From: an uncultured Roseburia sp.
GTDB lineage: Bacteria; Bacillota; Clostridia; Lachnospirales; Lachnospiraceae
Direction: 5' to 3'
Length of the DNA: 43,639 nt
NCBI GenBank assembly: GCA_947644305.1
Contig: CANRYS010000024.1
Location: forward strand, 1 to 43,639
Each line of letters begins with the position of its first letter. Within the stretch, counting starts at the first letter, position 1. A program made the position numbers and the translations under genes. The notes under the pieces were generated by a model that saw only the letters and a program-made list of their open reading frames with translations, ran no database searches and was not told the DNA's origin. Positions 1 through 7,425 of the stretch are shown here, piece by piece.

Positions 1-17
1 CAGGCAGGAGTATAGGG

Positions 18-860
18 ATGATAATTGACATTCATGCGCACGCATATCCAGAGAGGATAGCAAAAAAGGTGAAGGAACGGATGGAGAGCGTATCGGGGAG
101 TCAGGTGGAAAACGTGGGAACCCCGGAAGCTCTGGTGGAGGAGATGGAAAAAAACGGTGTGGACCATTCGGTTTTTCTTCCAGTGGCCACCAATCCTGGT
201 CAGGTAGGAAAACTCAATGCCCAGGCGATCCGCTGGATGGAGGAATATGGAAAACGAGGATTGGTTTCTTTCGCAGCGGTACATCCAGATACTGCAGAAC
301 TTAAGATGGTGATGCGGGGAATTCGCAATAGTGGTCTCAAGGGAATTAAGATTCATCCAGACTATCAAGAAACCTATTTTGACGATATCCGCTATCTGAG
401 GATTCTGGATGCGGCGGCAGAGGAAGGGCTTTTAGTGCTGGTACATGCTGGGATGGATGAAGTTTATCCCGATCACATACACTGTGATGTGAAGAGGATT
501 CTGCGTGTGCTAGAAGAGGTGGAGTGCGGCCATCTGGTCCTTGCCCATATGGGGGGCTGGCAGATGTGGGCGGAGGTAAAAAGATATATCTGCGGCGCTC
601 CGGTATTTATGGATACCGCATTTTCCCTAACCGGTACTGTGAGTGTAGAGAACCGCGGCGTCTATGGAAAGATGCTGGATGACAACCAGTTTACAGAACT
701 GGTGCGTCTACACGGAGTTGATCGGATTTTGTTTGGATCTGATACGCCCTGGAGCAGTCAGAGGGAAAATCTGGAATGGATTCAGAAATGTAGCCTGAAC
801 CCCGAAGAAAAGACGCAGATCCTGGGAGAGAATGCCAGAAAACTGTTGACATTGGGCTGA
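18..860 (+). CDS. Amidohydrolase family (TIM-barrel) metal-dependent hydrolase
   Basis: A 280-residue protein of the amidohydrolase-2 type. The N-terminal HAHAYPERI gives the HxH metal pair. Further metal or active-site motifs follow in order: KIHPDYQ near residue 113, VHAGMD near 142, LAHMGGW near 177, and LFGSDTPW near 239, where the Asp is the usual last ligand. These are hallmarks of a (beta/alpha)8 metallohydrolase or decarboxylase such as the ACMSD-like group. The substrate cannot be told from sequence. A GGAG ribosome site lies 7 bases before the ATG. It reads toward rplM, but the rplM promoter overlaps its last codons, so the two need not be co-transcribed. Confidence 0.85.
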   Translation: MIIDIHAHAYPERIAKKVKERMESVSGSQVENVGTPEALVEEMEKNGVDHSVFLPVATNPGQVGKLNAQAIRWMEEYGKRGLVSFAAVHPDTAELKMVMRGIRNSGLKGIKIHPDYQETYFDDIRYLRILDAAAEEGLLVLVHAGMDEVYPDHIHCDVKRILRVLEEVECGHLVLAHMGGWQMWAEVKRYICGAPVFMDTAFSLTGTVSVENRGVYGKMLDDNQFTELVRLHGVDRILFGSDTPWSSQRENLEWIQKCSLNPEEKTQILGENARKLLTLG

Positions 861-874
861 AATTATAATATAAT
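846..874 (+). promoter_or_regulatory. Consensus promoter for rplM-rpsI
   Basis: TTGACA at 846-851, a 17-base spacer and TATAAT at 869-874 form a perfect sigma-70-type promoter. The -35 box lies inside the last codons of the amidohydrolase gene (stop at 858-860). Transcription would start near 881 and leave a leader of about 180 nt before rplM. Confidence 0.85.
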
Positions 875-880
875 ATGATA

Positions 881-1060
881 CTGTGACATGAAAAATACAT
901 AAGCCTTCTCCGTGTGCCTGCCCCGGCATACAGCGTGAATGGGTATTTTTCAATGAGATCGACTGTTCCGGACATTGCAGAGAGATCTTCATAAAAAGCA
1001 CGTTTTTAACAGTTTATTTGATACAGAGAGAGTAAATGAATATTTTAGGAGGTTTCCAGG
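881..1060 (+). promoter_or_regulatory. Structured 5' leader of rplM-rpsI (L13-leader-like)
   Basis: The leader has an 8-bp closing helix (AAAAATAC 891-898 with GTATTTTT 943-950). It encloses a 6-bp hairpin around 913-932 (TGTGCC/GGCATA), and a CAATG/CATTG pairing follows near 951-977. Many Bacillota control rplM-rpsI through an L13 leader RNA that binds the ribosomal protein. Position and folding fit that role, but I cannot confirm the conserved L13-leader nucleotides by eye. Confidence 0.5.
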
Positions 1061-1489
1061 ATGAAAAGTTATATGGCAAGTCCATCCGATGTGGAAAGAA
1101 AATGGTATGTCGTAGACGCAGAGGGAAAGACCCTGGGCCGTCTCGCATCTGAGATTGCAAATATTTTAAGAGGCAAGAAAAAGCCTATTTATACACCACA
1201 CATCGACACCGGTGATTATGTGATCGTGGTAAATGCTGAGAAGGTTGTTACAACCGGAAAGAAACTGAATCAGAAGATCTACTATCATCACTCCGATTAT
1301 GTGGGTGGAATGAAAGAGACTGCTTTAAAAGATATGTTAATTAAGAAGCCAGAGTATGTTATGACTCATGCAGTAAAGGGAATGCTGCCAAAGGGACCTT
1401 TGGGAAGACAGATGCTCAAGAAGCTGTTTGTCTATGCAGGACCGGAGCACAAGCATGCTGCACAGAAGCCAGAAGCACTGGATATTTAA
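1061..1489 (+). CDS. rplM: 50S ribosomal protein L13
   Basis: A 142-residue protein, the normal L13 length. It starts [20 protein letters not shown] and carries the typical [19 protein letters not shown] and [16 protein letters not shown] blocks. L13 is an early-assembly protein of the large ribosomal subunit. The ribosome site AGGAGG lies 8 bases upstream of the ATG. It is followed 22 bases later by rpsI, forming the standard two-gene operon. The operon promoter is at 846-874 and the leader may mediate feedback control. Confidence 0.98.
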   Translation: MKSYMASPSDVERKWYVVDAEGKTLGRLASEIANILRGKKKPIYTPHIDTGDYVIVVNAEKVVTTGKKLNQKIYYHHSDYVGGMKETALKDMLIKKPEYVMTHAVKGMLPKGPLGRQMLKKLFVYAGPEHKHAAQKPEALDI

Positions 1490-1511
1490 TGGTTGAAAGG
1501 AGGAAATAACA

Positions 1512-1904
1512 TTGGCTAGTGAAAGATATTACGGAACAGGAAGAAGAAAATCAAGTGTTGCCCGCGTTTACCTGATGCCAGGAAGCGGCAAAGTTACGAT
1601 CAATAAAAAGGATATGGATGATTATTTTGGCCTTGAGACATTGAAGATCATCGTTCGTCAGCCACTGGAAGCTACAAATATGGCAGATAAGTTCGATGTA
1701 CTTGTAAATGTTAAGGGCGGTGGTTTCACAGGTCAGGCTGGTGCCATCCGTCACGGTATCGCAAGAGCATTGAACAGATACGATCTTGACCTGAGACCTA
1801 CTTTGAAGAAAGCTGGTTACCTCACTCGTGATCCTCGTATGAAAGAGCGTAAGAAATACGGTCTCAAGAAGGCGCGTAGAGCTCCGCAGTTTAGTAAGAG
1901 GTAA
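1512..1904 (+). CDS. rpsI: 30S ribosomal protein S9
   Basis: A 130-residue S9 with the family C-terminus that ends in basic residues (QFSKR), which reach toward the P-site tRNA. The [17 protein letters not shown] opening and the [19 protein letters not shown] block are diagnostic. The start codon is TTG at 1512: AGGAGG lies 8 bases upstream, and the next residues ([12 protein letters not shown]) match the family N-terminus. It is co-transcribed with rplM. No strong terminator is visible directly downstream. Confidence 0.97.
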   Translation: MASERYYGTGRRKSSVARVYLMPGSGKVTINKKDMDDYFGLETLKIIVRQPLEATNMADKFDVLVNVKGGGFTGQAGAIRHGIARALNRYDLDLRPTLKKAGYLTRDPRMKERKKYGLKKARRAPQFSKR

Positions 1905-1977
1905 TTACAAGCCTGTAGAGCCGCAGAGGGAAGCAGTCTATTATTTTCCTAATGGTTTGCATTAACGGGAATTTATC

Positions 1978-2006
1978 TTGAATTTATCCAGGTTTTATGC
2001 TATATT
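1978..2006 (+). promoter_or_regulatory. Promoter of the antitoxin RNA
   Basis: TTGAAT at 1978-1983, a 17-base spacer and TATATT at 2001-2006, preceded by TGC as an extended -10. No open reading frame follows. The transcript would start near 2013 and end at the hairpin at 2073-2102, which suggests a small non-coding RNA. Confidence 0.7.
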
Positions 2007-2012
2007 ATAGAA

Positions 2013-2112
2013 AAAGGGAAAGCCAGAGAAGCGGCTACCCCTCACAATAACATTAGCGTGTTATAAAGTAACAGCCGTCAGCTACAGGAATAGTTGGCGG
2101 CTACTTTCTTTT
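2013..2112 (+). ncRNA. Candidate antisense antitoxin RNA (type I TA)
   Basis: A predicted RNA of about 100 nt runs from the promoter at 1978-2006 to a terminator hairpin. The hairpin pairs 2073-2084 with 2091-2102 as 12 pairs including two G-U, has a 6-nt loop, and is followed by a T-rich tail. Its 3' end overlaps the 3' end of the oppositely oriented toxin gene (2101-2193). The two transcripts would be complementary over the terminator region, the arrangement known from txpA/ratA and related type I modules. RNA ends are inferred. Confidence 0.65.
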
Positions 2113-2193
2113 GTCCTTAAAAATCTGAAAAAGCAGACTGATAAGGGCAACAATGAACGTACAAAATAAAAAGAAATCCTGATATGTAATCAT
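2101..2193 (-). CDS. Small holin-like type I toxin
   Basis: A 30-residue ORF with sequence MITYQDFFLFCTFIVALISL followed by LFQIFKDKRK. It has a short polar N-terminus, one hydrophobic membrane-spanning segment (about residues 7-23) and a basic tail, which matches the putative holin-like / TxpA-type toxin family of Bacillota. GGAAGG lies 8 bases before the ATG. Its own promoter is at 2259-2287, and an antisense RNA gene converges on its 3' end. Such toxins insert in the membrane when the antitoxin RNA is lost. The assignment rests on architecture and sequence pattern. Confidence 0.75.
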   Translation of the reverse strand: MITYQDFFLFCTFIVALISLLFQIFKDKRK

Positions 2194-2258
2194 TGTATTG
2201 CCTTCCGAATGAAAAAGAGAGGGTGCCGCCTTTGGCTCTCTGGTTTCCCATGTCACAA

Positions 2259-2287
2259 AGTATATCATAAGTCCATCGATTCATCAA
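2259..2287 (-). promoter_or_regulatory. Promoter of the small toxin gene
   Basis: On the minus strand, TTGATG (2287-2282), a 17-base spacer and TATACT (2264-2259), with TGA just upstream of the -10. The transcript would start near 2252 and carry a 5' UTR of about 60 nt before the toxin ATG at 2193. Confidence 0.65.
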
Positions 2288-2348
2288 TCATATTTTATAG
2301 TAAGTATCAAAAGGTATTGGCAACAACAATAATAAAGAGGAGGAAAAA

Positions 2349-4532
2349 ATGTCAAGAAAAACACTTGAACCGCATATGTGGAATTTAGAAAATTTGTTCA
2401 AAGCGATCTATCAGGTTCCTGTGTACCAAAGACCATATTCATGGGATAAGGAGCAGGTAGAAGTTTTGTTGAAGGATATTCATGAGGCATATAAATCCGA
2501 AGAAAAGGAAGAAGGATATTACACTGGGAATATTATAATATATGATAAAAATAATAAGGTAAATGGAACGATTTTAAAATATGATATTATTGATGGGCAG
2601 CAGAGGATCACAACATTTTCCTTGATTTTACTTGCTGTATATTCATTAGCAATAAGTGCTGGCATTCCAGAAACCGATTTGACTGTGAATGCAGTAAAGA
2701 GCTCATTGTGGAAAATTGTGAATAGAGAATATAAGAAGGAGTTATGTGTTGTCAGCTTAAATAGTATCGAAAAGAAATGTTTTTCTGACTTATTTAATGC
2801 CGGCTATGATAATCCTGGTAAACTACTAGATTATTGCAGCAAGTATCAATGTGATTCAAAATTTGATCAGCGAATCATAAATAATTTTGTTTTTATCTGT
2901 CAGAGCCTCAGAGAGAATGTAAGCGATACAAAGGAAACAGAGATACTGGATTATGCCGACTTTATTCTTCAGTATGTTCAGTTTATAGCGATTGAGGCGA
3001 ACTGCAAAGAGAATAAAGTATTTTCGATGTTTGAATCAATCAATAGTAAGGGTAAAAAACTTGAACAGATCGACTTGATAAAAACGTATATTTTTTCAAA
3101 GTTGGATGAGGCATCTTATGCTACATATTTAGATAAATGGGGACAATTGATAACGAAGACGAATGATAATCTTTATGATTATTTATACAATTTTATAAAG
3201 GCCTTTTTGTGTTTTTATAGACAGAGTATAACAATTGATAATTTTAAAACTATTAGTATAAGGGATTTAATTCCTTATTATAAGGTCAATTCTGAGAATG
3301 AGGCGTTTAAGAGATTGCTTGATGATATGTATGAAAAAGTGGAGTTCTATAATATGCTTTCTTCTACTGAGAAGGCGTATTCACTTGTGAAAAATAATAA
3401 ATTTCGATTTTTCTTTAAAGTGTTTGTTGATGTATCGTATAAACACCCGAAAGCGCTTTTTCTTAGAACACTAATTGAATATAAGGAAGGAAAACTTTCA
3501 AAGAAAGATGTGATAGAGATTGTATCGGAAACGGTAAGTTTTATGATCAAGTTTTTGACGATCAGCAGTCGGGATAGTAAAGATGCCATTACTATGTTTT
3601 CCGGTATTATGGCAGAAATATATTCTAAAAATAAAGTCGTGAGAGAAACTGTTGTGAATGCACTTGCTGCAGAATATTTAAAGCAGGGGATTTCGACAGA
3701 AAAATTGAAAGACAATATGAAGTCACTCGATGCGTATGAACAAAATAGAAAAGTTACCATCGCCTTATTGGCATTGTATGATTCGACTTCTATCGATAAT
3801 AACAAAGCGATCATTTCATATGATCAAGCCTATACTTTATTAGCTTCTTTCACTGACTCATTTAGTTTGGATCATATGTTACCACAGACACCAGGCGCCG
3901 ATTCAACACAGTATCAATACTATAAAAATGAAGAAAAAGATGCTTTAGTGTTAAAAGGGGATCATGATTTTCCAGATAATATTGTTATTGATGGGATGGA
4001 TTATGATACATTTACGCAAAACATATTAAATAGAATAGGAAATCTGCGAATTTATTATAGAGACAAAAATTCGGGAAGGCAAAATACTGCTATTTCATTA
4101 AAAGAGTATTCTCATTTTTATTTATTTGAGGATATACAAAGAAGAAGCGATGATTTAGCAAATAAATTATTCGACATATGTTTACCGCAGCCAGAGGTAG
4201 ATTTGACTCGTATTCAGAAAGTGAATCGAAAGAAAATGGATATGTCATTGCCTAAGATGGACAAGTTGATTGAGTTTAACATGGTGAAACCAGGCGACCG
4301 GCTATATATCACATTAAGTTCAGTTGATCCAGAAGATTCGATGGCTACATTGCTGGATGCAAAATACGTACGATACAAAAATGAAAAAATGACGCTGAAC
4401 CAATGGGGCTGCAGGGTCACCGGCTGGAAATCGATTCGAATATATGCGTGGGCGGCAAAAGAAGGAGAAATAGAGACCTTACAGGAAAAAAGGCTGGCAT
4501 ATGTACAAGAACATAATGAGGCTGTGAGGTAA
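2349..4532 (+). CDS. DUF262/DUF1524 (GmrSD-like) defence protein with RAMA-like tail
   Basis: A 727-residue protein. The N-terminal DUF262 half shows VPVYQRPYSW (about residues 23-32), DIIDGQQRITT (about 79) and the FESINSKGKKLEQIDLIK block (about 228). In GmrSD-type proteins DUF262 is the NTP-sensing, ParB-like nuclease-fold part. The C-terminal DUF1524 HNH-type nuclease shows LDHMLPQT (about 506) and NRIGNLRIYY (about 560). The last 90 residues (LLDAKYVRYKNEKMTLNQWG, then VTGWKSIRIYAW) resemble a RAMA-type modified-DNA reader; this is my inference. GAGGAGG lies just before the ATG. It is visibly more AT-rich than its neighbours and stands alone next to a toxin-antitoxin locus. It probably restricts modified or foreign DNA. 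Confidence 0.8.
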   Translation: MSRKTLEPHMWNLENLFKAIYQVPVYQRPYSWDKEQVEVLLKDIHEAYKSEEKEEGYYTGNIIIYDKNNKVNGTILKYDIIDGQQRITTFSLILLAVYSLAISAGIPETDLTVNAVKSSLWKIVNREYKKELCVVSLNSIEKKCFSDLFNAGYDNPGKLLDYCSKYQCDSKFDQRIINNFVFICQSLRENVSDTKETEILDYADFILQYVQFIAIEANCKENKVFSMFESINSKGKKLEQIDLIKTYIFSKLDEASYATYLDKWGQLITKTNDNLYDYLYNFIKAFLCFYRQSITIDNFKTISIRDLIPYYKVNSENEAFKRLLDDMYEKVEFYNMLSSTEKAYSLVKNNKFRFFFKVFVDVSYKHPKALFLRTLIEYKEGKLSKKDVIEIVSETVSFMIKFLTISSRDSKDAITMFSGIMAEIYSKNKVVRETVVNALAAEYLKQGISTEKLKDNMKSLDAYEQNRKVTIALLALYDSTSIDNNKAIISYDQAYTLLASFTDSFSLDHMLPQTPGADSTQYQYYKNEEKDALVLKGDHDFPDNIVIDGMDYDTFTQNILNRIGNLRIYYRDKNSGRQNTAISLKEYSHFYLFEDIQRRSDDLANKLFDICLPQPEVDLTRIQKVNRKKMDMSLPKMDKLIEFNMVKPGDRLYITLSSVDPEDSMATLLDAKYVRYKNEKMTLNQWGCRVTGWKSIRIYAWAAKEGEIETLQEKRLAYVQEHNEAVR

Positions 4533-4610
4533 AAATAATGGATTGTAATACAAGAAAACGATAACAACAAAATTTTTCTATTTTCCCGTCCGATAAAAGA
4601 ATTTTTATAG

Positions 4611-4639
4611 TTGTCCCAGCGAAAGAAAGATGATATAAT
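4611..4639 (+). promoter_or_regulatory. Promoter of the Na+-symporter / alpha-galactosidase genes
   Basis: TTGTCC at 4611-4616, a 17-base spacer with TGA at its end, and TATAAT at 4634-4639. This places the transcript start near 4646. It rules out the TTG at 4611 as the start codon of the downstream reading frame and supports the ATG at 4668. Confidence 0.75.
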
Positions 4640-4667
4640 ATGGAAAAACTTTAAAGGGGACAGAGAG

Positions 4668-6074
4668 ATGAAAAAAACAGCGAAGAGAAATTCCTTTTCG
4701 GGATCACTTGGTTTTGTGCTGGCAGCAGCGGGAAGTGCCGTGGGATTAGGAAATATATGGAGGTTTCCATATTTGGCAGCGAAGGATGGCGGCGGATTGT
4801 TTCTAGTGATTTATCTGATCCTGGCAGTGACCTTTGGGTTTGCACTGCTGACGACGGAGATCGCTATTGGCAGAAAGACCAAACAGAGTCCGCTTACCGC
4901 CTATGGGAAGCTGAGTAAGAGATGGAAGCCACTGGGAGTTGCGGCGAGCCTTGTTCCAGTTATCATTATGCCCTATTACTGTGTGATCGGCGGCTGGGTG
5001 CTCAAGTATTTTCTTGCTTTTGTGACCGGCGACGGGATGGCAGCGGCAGAAGATGGATATTTTACCGGCTATATCACAAGTACAGCACAGCCGATTATTC
5101 TTATGGTTTTGTTTTTGTTGTTGGTAGCAGTTGTGGTGTTCCGAGGGGTGAATAAGGGAATTGAATCCTTTTCCAAAGTGATCATGCCCCTTTTGCTTCT
5201 GCTCGTTGTATTTATTGCGGTATTTTCCCTTACGATCCAGAGTACTGGAGAGGATGGAACTACCCGTACTGGAATGCAGGGATTTCTTGTATATATCATT
5301 CCGAATTTTGAAAATCTAACGGTCAAAGGATTTTTTACTGTGCTGGTGGATGCCATGGGACAGTTGTTTTTCAGTCTCAGCGTGGCGATGGGAATCATGG
5401 TGGCCTATGGTTCTTATGTAAAGGATGATGCCAACCTGGTTAAGTCTATTAATCAGATCGAGATCTTTGATACAGTGGTAGCTTTTCTGGCAGGTGTCAT
5501 GATCATACCAGCAGTGTTTACTTTTATGGGAGCGGAGGGAATGAAAGCGTCAGGACCGAGTTTGATGTTTGTGTCTCTTCCGAAAGTATTCGCGGCGATG
5601 GGAAAGATGGGGAATGTGATCGGCGCCCTGTTTTTTGCCATGGTTTTGTTTGCGGCACTGACCAGTGCGGTTTCTGTCATGGAGGCTGTAGTGGCAAGTA
5701 TTATGGATCAGTTCCATATGAGCCGGAAAAAGGCCGTGTTGATCGAGACCGTCATTGCCCTTGTAGCGGGAGTTATCGTGTGTCTCGGATATAATAAATT
5801 ATATTTTGATATTGGGCTTCCCAATGGAGCAAGAGCGCAGATTCTGGATGTGATGGATTACATCAGCAATAACTGTCTGATGCCGGTGGTGGCCATCGGG
5901 ACATGTATTTTGGTGGGCTGGATCATTAAGCCTGAGACGATTATCGACGAGGTGGAAAAGGGTGGAGCGAGATTTGGAAGAAAGACGCTGTACATCGATA
6001 TGATAAAGGTGATCGCGCCGTTGCTGCTTGTCATACTTTTACTAAAATCCCTGGGCTTATTGACAATTATATAA
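4668..6074 (+). CDS. Neurotransmitter:sodium symporter (SNF) family transporter
   Basis: A 468-residue integral membrane protein with about 11-12 hydrophobic segments. The first helix carries the NSS signature SAVGLGNIWRFPYLAAKDGG, which forms the sodium and substrate sites in LeuT-fold transporters. Bacterial members take up amino acids with Na+; the substrate here cannot be read from sequence. I chose the ATG at 4668 because GGGGACAGAGAG lies just upstream and the promoter at 4611-4639 covers any earlier start. The GH27 glycosidase begins 22 bases downstream, so the two may be co-transcribed, an unusual pairing for an amino-acid-type transporter. Confidence 0.9.
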   Translation: MKKTAKRNSFSGSLGFVLAAAGSAVGLGNIWRFPYLAAKDGGGLFLVIYLILAVTFGFALLTTEIAIGRKTKQSPLTAYGKLSKRWKPLGVAASLVPVIIMPYYCVIGGWVLKYFLAFVTGDGMAAAEDGYFTGYITSTAQPIILMVLFLLLVAVVVFRGVNKGIESFSKVIMPLLLLLVVFIAVFSLTIQSTGEDGTTRTGMQGFLVYIIPNFENLTVKGFFTVLVDAMGQLFFSLSVAMGIMVAYGSYVKDDANLVKSINQIEIFDTVVAFLAGVMIIPAVFTFMGAEGMKASGPSLMFVSLPKVFAAMGKMGNVIGALFFAMVLFAALTSAVSVMEAVVASIMDQFHMSRKKAVLIETVIALVAGVIVCLGYNKLYFDIGLPNGARAQILDVMDYISNNCLMPVVAIGTCILVGWIIKPETIIDEVEKGGARFGRKTLYIDMIKVIAPLLLVILLLKSLGLLTII

Positions 6075-6096
6075 ATCAGAAAAAGAAAGGATTGTT

Positions 6097-7362
6097 ATGA
6101 TAACATTAAATAAACCGCCGATGGGCTGGAACAGTTACGATTATTATGATACAACGGTGACGGAAGATCAGGTAAAAGCAAATGCGGATTATATGGCCGA
6201 ACACCTCAAATCCCACGGCTGGGAATATGTGGTGGTAGATATCGAATGGTATTCCTATGATGCCGGAAGCCAGCGGGATAAACACCAGTATATCCCATTT
6301 TGGAAGGTGGAGATGGATGAGTACTCCAGGCTCCTTCCCTGTCCCCAACGTTTTCCGTCTTCTGCCGGAGGAAGGGGGTTTGCCCCCCTGGCAGAATATG
6401 TACATGGATTAGGACTTAAATTTGGCATTCATATCATGCGGGGAATTCCCCGTATCGCAGCCCACAACCATTCTAAGATTCTTGGGACAGAGCGCAGGGC
6501 AAATGAGATCGCCAGTCCCTATTCGATCTGCCCGTGGAACCCAGATATGTATGGGGTGATTCCTGGAGAAGAAGGGGCGCAGGAATATTATGATTCTCTC
6601 ATGGCGCTGTATGCCCAGTGGGGAGTGGATTTTGTAAAATGTGATGACATCTGTCGCGGCGATGCGGAATCAGCCAAAGAGGAGATCGCGATGCTTCATA
6701 AAGCCATTGAAAATTGTGGCAGGGATATCGTTCTCAGTCTGTCGCCGGGACCAGCCTTGTTAGAATGGGCAGAGCATTATCATGAAAATGCTAATATGTG
6801 GCGGATTACGGATGATTTCTGGGATCACTGGGATTCTCTCCGGGATATGTTCGACCGCTGTAGAAAATGGCAGGACCAGGTCCGAGACGGAGGATACCCG
6901 GACTGTGATATGTTGCCTCTGGGTTGGTTAGGAAAAGGTTTTGAGGATGAGAGGCAGACTAATTTTTCCAAGACGGAGCAGAGGACGATGATGACGCTCT
7001 GGTGTATGTTCCGTTCACCGCTTATGCTGGGCGCGGAGCTTCCCAAGCTGGATGACTGGACATTATCTCTGTTGAACAATGACAAGGTGCTGGGACTGCT
7101 GGACAGATCGAAGGGGGCGAGGGAGATTTTCCGAGATGAGCAGGTGATCCTATGGCAGTCCGAGAGCACAGAAGATTCTTCTCAGTATCTTGCGATATTT
7201 AATATCAGTGAGGACGAGGTGGCTGTGGCGCCGGAGGAATATCTCAGTCATGCATCCGGAACGGCAGAGGATCTGTGGGAGGGAGAGGCGCTTTCTCTAA
7301 ATGAGAAGAAAGAGATTCCAGCCCATGGCTGTCTCTTATTAAGAGTATTGTCAGCACACTAA
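6097..7362 (+). CDS. GH27 alpha-galactosidase
   Basis: A 421-residue protein without a signal peptide, so intracellular. The N-terminus PPMGWNSYDYYDTTVTEDQV is the GH27/GH-D clan opening. VDFVKCDDICRG puts the likely nucleophile at D183, and WRITDDFWDHW (D239/D240) provides the acid/base. The C-terminal part from about residue 330 is the usual beta-sandwich (KVLGLLDRSKGAREIF). It probably removes terminal alpha-galactose from imported oligosaccharides or glycoconjugate fragments. AAAGGA lies 8-9 bases upstream of the ATG. It sits 22 bases after the Na+-symporter gene. Alpha-N-acetylgalactosaminidase activity, also found in GH27, cannot be excluded. Confidence 0.88.
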   Translation: MITLNKPPMGWNSYDYYDTTVTEDQVKANADYMAEHLKSHGWEYVVVDIEWYSYDAGSQRDKHQYIPFWKVEMDEYSRLLPCPQRFPSSAGGRGFAPLAEYVHGLGLKFGIHIMRGIPRIAAHNHSKILGTERRANEIASPYSICPWNPDMYGVIPGEEGAQEYYDSLMALYAQWGVDFVKCDDICRGDAESAKEEIAMLHKAIENCGRDIVLSLSPGPALLEWAEHYHENANMWRITDDFWDHWDSLRDMFDRCRKWQDQVRDGGYPDCDMLPLGWLGKGFEDERQTNFSKTEQRTMMTLWCMFRSPLMLGAELPKLDDWTLSLLNNDKVLGLLDRSKGAREIFRDEQVILWQSESTEDSSQYLAIFNISEDEVAVAPEEYLSHASGTAEDLWEGEALSLNEKKEIPAHGCLLLRVLSAH

Positions 7363-7425
7363 AACAGTGATTAGCCCGAAGTTTTACTCATAAAATTTTA
7401 TGTGCTGCTGTGGCGGGGAGGATAC

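Noticed and set aside
691-1001. Minus-strand frames over the amidohydrolase 3' end and rplM leader
   Set aside because: They lie opposite a clear gene and its promoter, have no ribosome site and no recognisable protein pattern.
4611-4667. N-terminal extension of the Na+-symporter from TTG 4611
   Set aside because: The bases form the -35 and -10 of a good promoter; the ATG at 4668 has the ribosome site and the family N-terminus.
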